This document shows, piece by piece, positions 43,229 through 52,149 of a stretch of DNA of 64,000 bases. Location of the stretch: assembly GCF_008711285.1 (NCBI RefSeq), contig NZ_VXDC01000004.1, forward strand, positions 124,001-188,000, written 5' to 3'. Within the stretch, counting starts at the first letter, position 1; each line of letters starts with the position of its first letter. The DNA is from Roseibium aquae (GTDB lineage Bacteria > Pseudomonadota > Alphaproteobacteria > Rhizobiales > Stappiaceae). The notes under the pieces are model-generated. The model made no database searches, had not been told where the DNA came from, and saw only the letters and a program-made list of their open reading frames with translations. The position numbers were made by a program, and so were the translations under genes.

Positions 43229-44677
43229 ATGGCTGACAACGCATATGACGTCATCATCATCGGCTCGGGCCCGGGCGGCTATGTGACGGCCATCCGCGCG
43301 GCCCAGCTCGGACTGAAGACCGCCATCGTGGAACGCGAGCATCTGGGGGGCATCTGCCTCAACTGGGGCTGTATCCCGACCAAGGCGCTGCTGCGCTCGG
43401 CCGAAATCATGGATCACGCAAATCACGCCAAGAGTTTCGGCCTGACGCTGGACGGCACCATGAAGGCCGATGTGAAGGACGTGGTCGCGCGCTCGCGCGG
43501 CGTCTCCGCCCGGCTCAACGGCGGTGTCGGCTTCCTGATGAAGAAAAACAAGATCGATGTGATCTGGGGTGAAGCCAAGCTCACCAAACCGGGTGAAATC
43601 GTCGTCGGCAAACCGTCCAAGCCTGCGGTCGAGCCGCAGCATCCGGCCCCGAAAGGAACCAAAGGCGAGGGCATCTATACCGCCAAGCATATCATCGTGG
43701 CGACCGGCGCGCGTCCGCGTGCCCTGCCGGGGATCGAGCCAGATGGCAAGCTGATCTGGACCTATTTCGAGGCGATGAAACCGGAAAAAATGCCCAAATC
43801 GCTCGTGGTCATGGGGTCGGGGGCGATTGGGATCGAATTTGCCTCGTTTTACCGCTCGATGGGCGTCGATGTGACCGTCGTGGAACTGATGAAGAACGTT
43901 ATGCCGGTGGAAGACGAGGAAATCTCGAAATTCGCCCGCAAGGCGCTGGAAAAGCGCGGCCTGAATATCCTGACCGAAGCCAAAGTGACCAAGGTCGACA
44001 AGGCCGCGAACGCCATCACCGCCCATATCGAGGACAAATCCGGCAAGGTGACCCAGATCACGGCCGACCATTTGATTTCCGCTGTTGGTGTTCAGGGCAA
44101 CATCGAGAACCTTGGCCTTGAAACGCTTGGCGTGAAAACGGACCGGGGCTGCATTGTCATTGATGGTTATGGCAAGACCAACGTCCCAGGCATCTACGCA
44201 ATTGGCGATGTAGCAGGTCCGCCAATGCTGGCGCACAAGGCCGAACACGAAGGCGTCATCTGCATTGAAAAGATCGCCGGCGTGCCGGGCGTTCATCCGA
44301 TGGACCACCGCAAGATACCGGGCTGCACCTACTGTAATCCGCAAGTTGCCTCGGTCGGGCTTACGGAAGCCAAGGCCAAGGAACAGGGTCATGACATCCG
44401 CGTTGGCCGCTATCAGTTCAACGCTAACGGCAAGGCGATCGCGCTTGGCGAAGACAACGGCATGATCAAGGTGATCTTCGACAAGAAGACCGGCGAGCTT
44501 CTGGGCGCGCATATGGTTGGTGCGGAAGTGACCGAACTGATCCAGGGTTTCGTGGTGGCCATGAACTTGGAGACAACCGAGGAAGACCTCATGCACACGA
44601 TCTTCCCGCACCCGACTCTGTCGGAAATGATGAAGGAATCCGTGCTGGACGCGTACGGACGTGTGCTGAACGCCTGA
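43229..44677 (+). CDS. lpdA: Dihydrolipoamide dehydrogenase, E3
   Basis: 482 residues. Reoxidises dihydrolipoamide with NAD. FAD motif GSGPGGYVTAIRAAQLG near residue 13, the redox disulfide in GICLNWGCIPTKALL near residue 45, the NAD motif VVMGSGAIGIEFASFYRSMG near residue 195, YAIGDVAGPPMLAHKAEHEG near residue 320, and the His-Glu dyad in FPHPTLSEMM near residue 460. A Pro-rich insert (KPSKPAVEPQHPAPKGTKGE) near residue 130 is typical of the E3 of the alphaproteobacterial PDH operon. Confidence 0.97.
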   Translation: MADNAYDVIIIGSGPGGYVTAIRAAQLGLKTAIVEREHLGGICLNWGCIPTKALLRSAEIMDHANHAKSFGLTLDGTMKADVKDVVARSRGVSARLNGGVGFLMKKNKIDVIWGEAKLTKPGEIVVGKPSKPAVEPQHPAPKGTKGEGIYTAKHIIVATGARPRALPGIEPDGKLIWTYFEAMKPEKMPKSLVVMGSGAIGIEFASFYRSMGVDVTVVELMKNVMPVEDEEISKFARKALEKRGLNILTEAKVTKVDKAANAITAHIEDKSGKVTQITADHLISAVGVQGNIENLGLETLGVKTDRGCIVIDGYGKTNVPGIYAIGDVAGPPMLAHKAEHEGVICIEKIAGVPGVHPMDHRKIPGCTYCNPQVASVGLTEAKAKEQGHDIRVGRYQFNANGKAIALGEDNGMIKVIFDKKTGELLGAHMVGAEVTELIQGFVVAMNLETTEEDLMHTIFPHPTLSEMMKESVLDAYGRVLNA

Positions 44678-44763
44678 CGTCTTTCATTGAAGCTTCATTA
44701 GACCCGGACGGTAAAATGGTTACCGTAACGCCGCCCAGGCAGTATCGTTTTCAGGAGGACCTT

Positions 44764-45012
44764 ATGGACGTAAAGGCAATTTTGATTTGGGTCGTGATTG
44801 GGATCGTTGCTGGCTGGCTGGCCAGCGTTGTTGTCGGTGGCGGGGGGTTGATCCGTTATCTGATCACAGGCCTGATAGGTGCGTTTGTCGGGGGCTTCTT
44901 GTTCAAATTGGCAGGGATTAACATCAACCTCGGCCATCCCCTCGTCAACGAAATCGTTGTTGCCGCGATTGGTGCGATCGTGGTCGTTCTGCTGGCACGT
45001 TTGATCGCCTGA
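44764..45012 (+). CDS. GlsB/YeaQ/YmgE family small membrane protein
   Basis: 82 residues, almost entirely hydrophobic, with three membrane segments (about 6-26, 33-52, 58-80). The pattern VVIGIVAGWLASVVVGGGG with LIGAFVGGFLF matches the transglycosylase-associated / stress-response GlsB-YeaQ family. AGGAGG lies 5 bases before the ATG at 44764, excluding the upstream ATG at 44716. A paralogue follows directly. Role unknown; some relatives are induced by acid or envelope stress. Confidence 0.87.
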   Translation: MDVKAILIWVVIGIVAGWLASVVVGGGGLIRYLITGLIGAFVGGFLFKLAGININLGHPLVNEIVVAAIGAIVVVLLARLIA

Positions 45013-45037
45013 TTGACTTGAACAAGGAGCACCCGCG

Positions 45038-45277
45038 ATGGGTCTGATCGTTACCGTTATCATCGGCCTGATTGCGGGTGCCATCGCACACCGGGTTCTG
45101 AACAGCCGGGGCGGGTTCCTCGGAAGCCTTGTGGTTGGCCTCGTTGGCGCGTTCGTCGGCGGTGAACTGGCGCATCTGCTGAACCTCAATGTGACCGGCG
45201 GTTTCCTTGACCAGTTGATCGTCTCGACCCTCGGCGCGGTGCTGTTTCTGTTCCTCTGGAAAAAGATCTTCGGCTGA
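45038..45277 (+). CDS. GlsB/YeaQ/YmgE family small membrane protein, second copy
   Basis: 79 residues with three membrane segments. Its IIGLIAGAIAHRVLNSRGGF and LVGLVGAFVGGELAHLL parallel the gene just upstream, with the same Gly-rich spacing, so the pair arose by tandem duplication within this family. It lies 25 bases after the first copy with a good ribosome site (AAGGAG), hence probably one transcript. Function unknown. Confidence 0.86.
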   Translation: MGLIVTVIIGLIAGAIAHRVLNSRGGFLGSLVVGLVGAFVGGELAHLLNLNVTGGFLDQLIVSTLGAVLFLFLWKKIFG

Positions 45278-45295
45278 GGAGCAGATCGACCGACC

Positions 45296-45724
45296 ATGAC
45301 AGAACCGGACAACGCCACGCCCGCGATCGAAGCCTATCCGGTCCGGACCCGGGACAAGCTTCGCTATGCCGATACCGATAGGCAGGGGCATGTGAACAAT
45401 GCGGTCTTCGCCACGTTCCTGGAAACCGGGCGGGTCGAATTCCTGTATGACGAAACCGGTTCTAGAGGCGATGCCGGCTGTACATTCGTCATCGCGAAGC
45501 TGGAACTGGAATTCCTGCGGGAAATCAATTGGCCGGGAGACGTGGAGATCGGGACCCGCGTTGCCCATGTGGGCCGCAGCTCGTTTGCGCTCGACCAGGG
45601 CGTCTTTCAGAATGGTGTCCTGGCGGCGAGCGCCCGGACGGTGATTGTTCAGATGAATGAAGAAACGCGCAGGTCTCACCCCTTGTCGGACGCGCTGTCG
45701 AACATGTTGAAAAAACTGGGCTGA
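45296..45724 (+). CDS. Acyl-CoA thioesterase, hot-dog fold (4HBT)
   Basis: 142 residues of the 4-hydroxybenzoyl-CoA thioesterase type. The active-site segment YADTDRQGHVNNAVF (residues 22-36) has Asp 25, as in the DxxGHVNN motif, and LELEFLREINWPGDVEIGT forms the central strands. It probably cleaves medium or aromatic acyl-CoA esters. It is 18 bases downstream of the second GlsB gene, so they could be co-transcribed, and it sits between lpdA and lipA. Substrate unknown. Confidence 0.88.
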   Translation: MTEPDNATPAIEAYPVRTRDKLRYADTDRQGHVNNAVFATFLETGRVEFLYDETGSRGDAGCTFVIAKLELEFLREINWPGDVEIGTRVAHVGRSSFALDQGVFQNGVLAASARTVIVQMNEETRRSHPLSDALSNMLKKLG

Positions 45725-45797
45725 TCTGCGGCCCGCGCATGGCGGATGCGGCCAAATACCGCTTGATTTTTAAGCAGGAGGACGACACTTAAGGCCC

Positions 45798-46772
45798 ATG
45801 GTTACGATCCTCGACACGCTCAATCGCCCGCGGGACGCTGACAAAGAGCGGCCTCGCCATCCGGAAAAGGCGCATCGTCCGGATAACCCGGTCCAGCGCA
45901 AGCCCAAGTGGATCCGGGTGAAGGCGCCCACGTCGCCTGTATATCGCGAGACCCAACAGGTTGTGCGCGAAAACAATCTGGTGACCGTTTGCGAGGAAGC
46001 CGGCTGCCCGAATATCGGGGAATGCTGGTCCAAGAAACACGCCAGTTTCATGATTTTGGGCGACACGTGCACCCGCGCCTGCGCCTTCTGCAATGTCCGC
46101 ACGGGCATGCCGGGGCCGGTCGATCAGAACGAGCCCACCGGCGTCGCGGAAGCCGTCTCCCGGATGGGTCTGGAACATGTGGTCATCACGTCCGTGGACC
46201 GGGACGATCTGGATGACGGTGGAGCCAAACATTTCGCCAATGTCATCAAGGCAATCCGCCAGCGCTCGCCGGGCACCACGATCGAGGTCCTGACGCCTGA
46301 CTTTCTGCGCAAGACCGGCGCGCTGGAAACGGTGGTCGAAGCGCGTCCCGATGTGTTCAACCACAACCTGGAGACGGTTCCCTCCAAGTATCTCAAGGTG
46401 CGCCCCGGTGCGCGGTATTTCCATTCGATCCGGCTGTTGCAGCGGGTCAAGGAACTCGATCCGGCCATGTTCACCAAATCGGGCATCATGGTCGGTCTCG
46501 GCGAGGAGCGCAACGAAGTCCTGCAACTCATGGATGATCTTCGCTCCGCCGAAGTGGATTTTCTCACAATCGGTCAATACCTTCAGCCGTCCAAGAAGCA
46601 TCACCCGGTTCTGTCCTTCGTGACGCCGGAGGAATTCAAGGCCTATGAGCGAATTGCCTACGCCAAGGGGTTTTTGAAGGTTTCTGCCAGCCCGTTGACC
46701 CGTTCTTCACATCATGCGGGTGAAGATTTCGCCGAACTGAGAGCCGCACGGGCCGCCAAGCTCGGGCATTGA
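45798..46772 (+). CDS. lipA: Lipoyl synthase
   Basis: 324 residues. A radical SAM enzyme that inserts two sulfurs into the octanoyl chain on E2 and other lipoyl domains, so it acts on the PdhB/PdhC products encoded upstream. The radical SAM cluster motif is [10 protein letters not shown] near residue 90. The auxiliary cluster, consumed as sulfur donor, uses [13 protein letters not shown] near residue 65. The C-terminal SSHHAGE carries the conserved Ser of the family. AAGG precedes the ATG, and GGAGG lies further up. Confidence 0.98.
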   Translation: MVTILDTLNRPRDADKERPRHPEKAHRPDNPVQRKPKWIRVKAPTSPVYRETQQVVRENNLVTVCEEAGCPNIGECWSKKHASFMILGDTCTRACAFCNVRTGMPGPVDQNEPTGVAEAVSRMGLEHVVITSVDRDDLDDGGAKHFANVIKAIRQRSPGTTIEVLTPDFLRKTGALETVVEARPDVFNHNLETVPSKYLKVRPGARYFHSIRLLQRVKELDPAMFTKSGIMVGLGEERNEVLQLMDDLRSAEVDFLTIGQYLQPSKKHHPVLSFVTPEEFKAYERIAYAKGFLKVSASPLTRSSHHAGEDFAELRAARAAKLGH

Positions 46773-46817
46773 AACGCGCTCGCGAACGGAAAGAACGAAT
46801 AGGACGAAAGAAACGGG

Positions 46818-47270
46818 ATGCCCAGTTTCTCATCCTCCCACAAGGTCAATCACAACGCGGAAGACATGTTCAGGCTTGTCGCGGACGTGGAGCAATACCC
46901 GCAGTTTGTTCCGCTCTGCCAGAACCTGCATGTGCGTGGCCGGAAGGATCTCGGCGACGGCCGAACCGTGCTGATCGCGGACATGACCGTCGCCTACAAG
47001 GTGTTCAAGGAAACGTTCACCAGCCGTGTTGAGCTGCGGCCAGCCGATAAGGTCATTCTGGTGGAATATCTGGATGGACCTTTCCGGCACCTCGAGAACC
47101 GCTGGACTTTCGAGGATGCGGGCGAGGACATTTGCATCGTCGGTTTTTACATCGATTATGAGTTCAAGAGCCGGACTTTGGGATCGTTGATGGGCGCCAT
47201 GTTCGACCGCGCGTTCCGGAAATTCTCAAGCGCATTCGAGGCGCGGGCGAACCAGGTTTACGGCGCGTGA
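46818..47270 (+). CDS. Coenzyme Q-binding START-domain protein (COQ10/RatA family)
   Basis: 150 residues of the polyketide cyclase/START superfamily. HNAEDMFRLVADVEQYPQFVPLCQNL near the N-terminus, MTVAYKVFKETFTSRVEL in the centre, and LGSLMGAMFDRAFRKFSSAF at the end are typical. Homologues act as ubiquinone chaperones in respiration; the E. coli member was first described as the ribosome-associated toxin RatA. The lipA-coq10 order is conserved in Hyphomicrobiales, which favours the respiratory role here. Confidence 0.9.
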   Translation: MPSFSSSHKVNHNAEDMFRLVADVEQYPQFVPLCQNLHVRGRKDLGDGRTVLIADMTVAYKVFKETFTSRVELRPADKVILVEYLDGPFRHLENRWTFEDAGEDICIVGFYIDYEFKSRTLGSLMGAMFDRAFRKFSSAFEARANQVYGA

Positions 47271-47315
47271 AGGCCAGACGACAGGTTGCGCAATCGTAAC
47301 TGGCGGTGAACGCGG

Positions 47316-47750
47316 TTACTTGAAATCCTTGAAAGCCTCGCTGATGATCCTCAAGCGGTTTCGCACTGGCGCTTGAGGATCGCTGTTGTCCCGCAAGACC
47401 TCGATCTCGGTCTTGGGCAGTCCCAGGCTGTCCAGATTGACGTAGGTATGCGCATCGGCGCAGATCAGGTCCCGTCCGGAGCGGGTCTCGGCCTCGACCA
47501 CGAGACGGCGTCCGGCGGCAGCTTCCCGCTCCGTCCAAAGCACCGTTGTATCACTGACCCAAAACGTCCGGTCACAATAGTTGACCTTGAAGTAGCCCTC
47601 TTTGGGACGGGGAAGGATCTCGTGGAACCCGCTGAACTGTCCGCGCGCCACTTCGGATCGGATGTAATAATCCCCGCCCGCCGCAAGAGCCGGCAGGCAT
47701 AGACCCGCGGTCCCGGAAATTGAGAACCAAATCACAGAGCGCTTGAGCAT
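47316..47750 (-). CDS. Secreted two-cysteine protein, trio member A (divergent)
   Basis: 144 residues: a signal peptide to about residue 24 (SVIWFSISGTAGLCLPALAA), then a domain shared with the next two genes. GDYYIRSEVARGQFSGFHEI, VNYCDRTFWVSDTTVLW, and DLICADAHTYVNLDSLG align with the same segments in B and C. The cysteines 59 and 97 are 38 residues apart, as in both paralogues, suggesting a disulfide. It lost the WVRP motif (here WVSD). It ends RLRIISEAFKDFK, matching the C-terminal helix of the others. I do not recognise the family. Confidence 0.75.
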   Translation of the reverse strand: MLKRSVIWFSISGTAGLCLPALAAGGDYYIRSEVARGQFSGFHEILPRPKEGYFKVNYCDRTFWVSDTTVLWTEREAAAGRRLVVEAETRSGRDLICADAHTYVNLDSLGLPKTEIEVLRDNSDPQAPVRNRLRIISEAFKDFK

Positions 47751-47996
47751 GGGACCGTCCAACCTGTTCGACAGTGCTGGGAATTGCTGCAATCAACTCC
47801 ATTTGGCTTTCCCGGGCCTGATCGCATAGGCCGGGAAGCACGAAACTCGTTATTGTGAGTTCAAGATGGTTAGGATTTGGTTTACCCAGCGCCTTTGTCT
47901 CGGGTGCAGGTCTGCAAACCGTTCTAAGCCGCTGCAACGGCCTTGAAGCAAACCCCTTTCCCGGCAAGAACCATGTCCAGTTCATCGCCCGCCGAT

Positions 47997-48467
47997 TTAC
48001 TGGCCGTGATAGCTGCGCGCCGCGCGGCCGCCGGAAGCGCCGCGAAACGATTCGGCAATTGCCGCAAATCTGTTGACCCGCTTAAGGCCGGCATCGCTGG
48101 AACCCAGAACGTATCGCGGCTCCATTTGAAATCCGATATCGGCGACCGTGACCTGGTCGCCGGGCCGATTGCAAAGCGGGCGCCAGCCCAGGCCTCTGTT
48201 GTATTCGATACGCACAAAGCGCTTGTTGGTCTGCTCAATCTGGGACCAGGCGACGGTCTGCGGCCGCACCCAATAGGCTTGGCCGCAATATTGCACCTGG
48301 TGAAGGCCGGACGCCGCGCGAAGGAAGATCTTGTGGCTGCCGAGGAACTCGCCGGTCGAGCCGCGGGAAATGATGTAAAAATCACCCTCTTTCGAACTTG
48401 CCCCGGCCGCTTGCGCCGGACCGAACGCAGCGAAGAGCGCGAGCATTGCGCCGATCCACGATTTCAT
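47997..48467 (-). CDS. Secreted two-cysteine protein, trio member B
   Basis: 156 residues. Signal peptide MKSWIGAMLALFAAFGPAQA, then GDFYIISRGSTGEFLGSHKI, VQYCGQAYWVRPQTVAW, RIEYNRGLGWRPLC and VTVADIG. Cysteines 61 and 99 are the only ones in the mature part. About 50 of 90 aligned core residues are identical to member C by eye. The C-terminal RFAAIAESFRGA matches RFGAIGRAFRGN in C. It lies 246 bases from A and 166 from C on the same strand, so each may have its own promoter. Function unknown; periplasmic location inferred. Confidence 0.8.
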   Translation of the reverse strand: MKSWIGAMLALFAAFGPAQAAGASSKEGDFYIISRGSTGEFLGSHKIFLRAASGLHQVQYCGQAYWVRPQTVAWSQIEQTNKRFVRIEYNRGLGWRPLCNRPGDQVTVADIGFQMEPRYVLGSSDAGLKRVNRFAAIAESFRGASGGRAARSYHGQ

Positions 48468-48633
48468 ATCGTTCCTACCATCCGTTTGACATTTCGGAGT
48501 GCGGCTGCGGGCTCGAAGAGGTGCGCAGTCAACCTCGGTTGGAAGCAACACTACAGGCAGGATCTAACGACCGTCCTTACCTCCGCCGCGCAGTTTGATG
48601 AAAATTCGAACCAATAGCGGCGGGAAACGGCGG

Positions 48634-49077
48634 TCAGTTGCCCCGGAATGCCCGGCCGATCGCGCCAAACCGGCTTTCCAGCGTTTGGCTTTCGCCCTGA
48701 TCGAACGTCACCTGGCTTGGATCAATATCAATCCCGAGGTCCGCAAGGGTCACCTGTTTCTGAGGGTCCTCGCAGATCGGGCGCCATCCCTTGCCCCAAT
48801 TGTATTCCACCCGAACATGGTTTCCAGATTCCGATTGCAGCTGTGTCCATGCAACCGTATGGGGCCGGACCCAATAAGTGCGCCCGCAATACTGCACTTC
48901 TTTCATGCCATCCGCGGCGCGCTGGAAAATCTTGTGGCTCGACCGGAACTGCCCATCCGCGTTCCGGGAGATCATGTAGAAATCTCCCGGCTCGGGCATA
49001 TCCTGAGCGGTGGCCGGCAGGAGGGTTGTCAATGTCAAGCAGGCGGCGAAGGCTGTTCGGACCATGGCGTTTCCCAT
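48634..49077 (-). CDS. Secreted two-cysteine protein, trio member C
   Basis: 147 residues from the ATG at 49077 (or 143 from 49065). The signal peptide runs to about ATA at residue 24, then GDFYMISRNADGQFRSSHKI, VQYCGRTYWVRPHTVAW, RVEYNWGKGWRPIC and VTLADLGIDIDP. Cysteines 64 and 102 are spaced by 38 residues. Tyr/Trp-rich strands with a two-cysteine bracket suggest a small beta-rich, disulfide-stabilised domain. It is the first gene of the trio in transcription order. No match to a named family comes to mind. Confidence 0.8.
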   Translation of the reverse strand: MGNAMVRTAFAACLTLTTLLPATAQDMPEPGDFYMISRNADGQFRSSHKIFQRAADGMKEVQYCGRTYWVRPHTVAWTQLQSESGNHVRVEYNWGKGWRPICEDPQKQVTLADLGIDIDPSQVTFDQGESQTLESRFGAIGRAFRGN

Positions 49078-49158
49078 TAGAGTTGCACCAAGGTCCATGA
49101 ATGGGGTTTCCAAAGACCTAAACCGCTCCGCGGCGCCCACCGTTGTTTGTCGACAAGA

Positions 49159-49695
49159 TTAACCGCCCGTCGACACGGGCAGGTGTTTTGTAATCAATTC
49201 GAGGGCTTCGAGCACCGTCTGAAAGCGAATGGTCCGCCGTCCCGCATCTGGAAACCGGACATGCACGTGCTCCACGGGGGCGCCGGTTCTTGCCAGCCCA
49301 AAATGAACTGTCCCAACCGGCTTTTCCGGCGATCCGCCACCCGGTCCGGCAACGCCGGTGACCGCGACCGCGATATCGGCCCTGGACCGCTCGAGTGCTC
49401 CCACAGCCATCCGTTTCGCCACATCGGGGCTGACCGCGCCCTCGCGCAGGATCAGATCCCATGGCACGCCAAGCAACTCGGTTTTCGCTTCATTCGAATA
49501 GGTCACGAAGCCGCGGTCAAACACCGCTGAAGATCCGGCCACCTCCGTGATCGCGGCGGCAATCAGCCCCGCGGTACAGGATTCGGCTGTCGCTATCATC
49601 AGTTTCGCCGCCCGGGCCCGGGCAACCACTTGGCCCGCCTTCTCCGCAAGGTCATCCAGATCGGGGGCGCCGGCCGGCTTCTGGTCAAACGGCAT
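49159..49695 (-). CDS. cinA: CinA-type nicotinamide-nucleotide amidase (PncC domain only)
   Basis: 178 residues, only the C-terminal CinA domain, which deamidates nicotinamide mononucleotide to nicotinate mononucleotide for NAD recycling. The active-site segment [22 protein letters not shown] (residues 34-55) and [32 protein letters not shown] region identify it. The N-terminal molybdopterin-binding domain of longer CinA proteins is absent, as in many alphaproteobacteria. The ATG at 49695 lies inside the end of ispDF (11-base overlap), so they are transcribed together. PncC would be an equally good symbol. Confidence 0.93.
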   Translation of the reverse strand: MPFDQKPAGAPDLDDLAEKAGQVVARARAAKLMIATAESCTAGLIAAAITEVAGSSAVFDRGFVTYSNEAKTELLGVPWDLILREGAVSPDVAKRMAVGALERSRADIAVAVTGVAGPGGGSPEKPVGTVHFGLARTGAPVEHVHVRFPDAGRRTIRFQTVLEALELITKHLPVSTGG

Positions 49696-50971
49696 GGCCG
49701 GTCTCCTCACTGTCGTCGAACGGCAACCGGACGGTTGCGGTTGCGAGAGCGGCAATTCCTTCGCCGCGGCCGGTAAACCCAAGGCGCTCGGAGGTTGTCG
49801 CCTTGACCGAAACCCGCGACACGGACAGTTTGCAGATGTCCGCGATCGAAGCCCGCAGCGCCTCCCGGTGCGGCCCGATCTTGGGCTCCTCGCACACGAT
49901 TGTAACGTCGACATGCGCCACCCGCCCGCCGCGCCGGGCGACCCTTCCGACGGCGTCGACCAGGAAACGGTCGGACGAAGCGCCTTTCCACTGGGGATCC
50001 GACGGCGAAAAATGGCTGCCGATATCACCGTCGCCGAGGGCGCCCAGAATGGCATCTGTAATCGCATGCAATACGACGTCGGCATCCGAATGGCCCTTCA
50101 GGCGCTTGTGATGCTGAAGGGTCACGCCGCCGAGAATGACCGCCTCTCCGGGCTCGAACGCGTGGACGTCGTATCCTGTGCCAACGCGCACATCGCAAAG
50201 GCTGGATAGAGGGGGAAGGCGGCCGGGGGCCGGAGAGTTGGAAGCTTGAGACATGGCTAGGATCCGTTCGGCGCGGGGCAGGTCGGCCGCGGTTGTGACC
50301 TTGAAATTGTCGGCGTCGCCTTCTATCAGCTGGACCGGCACACTGGCCCACTCCATCAAGGCCGTATCATCGGTAAAATCGGACAGACCGCTGGTCCTCG
50401 CTTTCAGATGGGCATCGAGAATGGCGTCGAACGCGAAACCTTGAGGCGTTTGGGCGGCCCATAGATGCGTCCGGTCAACGGTTTTCAAGGGTGCCGCTGG
50501 GGCGTCCGGCCCGCCGCTGCGCTTGAGGGTATCGACGACCGGCACCGCGGACAGAACGGCCTTGGCGCCGTCCGCGAGCGCGGCGATGACGCGGTCCAGG
50601 ATCGCGGAGGTGACGAGCGGCCGGGCGGCGTCATGGATCAGAACCAGACCCGGCGCCTCGGCCTCAAGGGCCGACAAGCCGTGAAGAACGGACACCTGCC
50701 GGGTTTCGCCGCCTTTGACCGGGGCGGCGCATTTTGGCAAAAGAGCCGGGTCGATCTCATTCAGAACGGCGGCAAACAGGGCGCCATCCTGCGAACCGAT
50801 CACAGGGACGACCCTGGAAATCGCGGGATGGTGGAGAAAGGCTTCCAAAGTGCGTGTAAGGATCCGCTTCCCCGCAAGGGGACGATACTGCTTGGGAAGA
50901 TCGGAGTGCTGGCTGGACAGTCGCGTCCCCCGGCCAGCTGCCACGATCACGGCTGCCACGCTTTGGGTCAT
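49685..50971 (-). CDS. ispDF: Bifunctional IspD/IspF isoprenoid enzyme
   Basis: 428 residues, catalysing two steps of the methylerythritol phosphate pathway. Residues 1-230 are IspD (CDP-ME synthase): [13 protein letters not shown] near 6, [11 protein letters not shown], and [10 protein letters not shown] near 105. From about 265 the IspF part (MEcPP synthase) begins: [11 protein letters not shown] with metal-binding Asp and His, [36 protein letters not shown] and [20 protein letters not shown] lies 6 bases before the ATG at 50971. The fusion is common in alphaproteobacteria. It is divergent from dusB. Confidence 0.97.
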   Translation of the reverse strand: MTQSVAAVIVAAGRGTRLSSQHSDLPKQYRPLAGKRILTRTLEAFLHHPAISRVVPVIGSQDGALFAAVLNEIDPALLPKCAAPVKGGETRQVSVLHGLSALEAEAPGLVLIHDAARPLVTSAILDRVIAALADGAKAVLSAVPVVDTLKRSGGPDAPAAPLKTVDRTHLWAAQTPQGFAFDAILDAHLKARTSGLSDFTDDTALMEWASVPVQLIEGDADNFKVTTAADLPRAERILAMSQASNSPAPGRLPPLSSLCDVRVGTGYDVHAFEPGEAVILGGVTLQHHKRLKGHSDADVVLHAITDAILGALGDGDIGSHFSPSDPQWKGASSDRFLVDAVGRVARRGGRVAHVDVTIVCEEPKIGPHREALRASIADICKLSVSRVSVKATTSERLGFTGRGEGIAALATATVRLPFDDSEETGHAV

Positions 50972-51111
50972 GAGGATCTCCGTTTGGCCCGCATGAGCGG
51001 TGGATGGGATGTATTCCGTCTTCAACCACGTTGGGCAACGGGAGGCAATTTGCCTCTTGCTGCCCGGATTGATCTGTCTATTATGTGGGCAATACAAAGA
51101 GTGCACATCAT

Positions 51112-52149
51112 ATGAGCATGGAATTGGCAAAAGGCCTGAAACAGAACCATAATTCAATACGGATCGGGCCTCATGTGTTACCCAATCGGGCCATACTGGC
51201 GCCAATGTCCGGGGTCAGTGATCTGCCGTTCCGCCGGCTGGCCGCCCGCTTTGGTGCCGCCATGGTGGTCTGCGAGATGGTTGCCAGCGAATCTTTCGTG
51301 AAGGGGGACGCGGAAACCCAGATGCGGGCGGAAGGGCAGGAAGCTGGGCTTCATGTCGTGCAGCTTGCCGGCCGCGAATCCCGCTGGATGGGGGAGGCGG
51401 CAAAGGTCGTCGCCGGATTGGGCGCGGACATCATCGATATCAACATGGGTTGCCCGGCCAAGAAGGTGACCAGTGGCTACTCCGGCTCGGCGCTGATGAA
51501 GGATCTCGATCATGCCCTGACCCTGATCGAGGCCACGGTTGCCGCGGTCGATGTGCCCGTCACCTTGAAAATGCGCCTTGGTTGGGACGAGCGAACGATA
51601 AACGCGCCGGAGCTCGCACGCCGTGCGGAGGGCGCGGGGGTTCAACTCCTGACCGTGCACGGGCGCACCCGAAACCAGTTTTACAAGGGCACGGCCGATT
51701 GGCGGGCCATCGCGGCCGTGAAAGACGCCGTTAGCGTGCCCGTGATCGCCAACGGGGACTGCGTCTGTTTCGAGACAGCCGGCGAAATGCTGCGTCAGTC
51801 GGGTGCAGACGGGGTGATGATCGGACGCGGTGCCTATGGACGCCCCTGGATGCCGGGCCACATCGGCCATTATCTGGACACCGGCATTCGAAAGCCTGCT
51901 CCGCAGCTGAGCGCGTTGGCAGATCTGGCGGAGGAACATTACACGGCCATCCTCGACCACTACGGCACCGAGGCCGGTGTCAGGATCGCGCGCAAGCATC
52001 TGGGTTGGTATCTCGATCAGGCGCCAAGCCGATCCACGCTGGTGGACAAGATCCGGACTACGATCCTCACCAGCACCCAACCGGATTGGGTGATTTCGGC
52101 TTTGCGTAGGTGGGGCACGCAAACGGGTCCGGAAAGGGCGGCAGCATGA
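51112..52149 (+). CDS. dusB: tRNA-dihydrouridine synthase B (NifR3)
   Basis: 345 residues. A flavoenzyme that reduces uridines in the D-loop of t[23 protein letters not shown] near residue 30, [19 protein letters not shown] with the catalytic Cys near residue 111, [14 protein letters not shown], and VIANGDCVC. Called nifR3 in rhizobia and Rhodobacter because it heads the ntrBC operon. The ATG at 51112 is taken; GTG 51085 gives 354 residues and ATG 51118 gives 343. Its stop overlaps ntrB as ATGA. The 140 bases before it are shared with the divergent ispDF promoter. Confidence 0.95.
   Translation: MSMELAKGLKQNHNSIRIGPHVLPNRAILAPMSGVSDLPFRRLAARFGAAMVVCEMVASESFVKGDAETQMRAEGQEAGLHVVQLAGRESRWMGEAAKVVAGLGADIIDINMGCPAKKVTSGYSGSALMKDLDHALTLIEATVAAVDVPVTLKMRLGWDERTINAPELARRAEGAGVQLLTVHGRTRNQFYKGTADWRAIAAVKDAVSVPVIANGDCVCFETAGEMLRQSGADGVMIGRGAYGRPWMPGHIGHYLDTGIRKPAPQLSALADLAEEHYTAILDHYGTEAGVRIARKHLGWYLDQAPSRSTLVDKIRTTILTSTQPDWVISALRRWGTQTGPERAAA

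Noticed and set aside
41772..43244. 490-codon open frame antisense to pdhC
   Set aside because: Its Gly/Arg/His-rich composition mirrors the Ala/Pro-rich linkers of PdhC; no ribosome site or domain.
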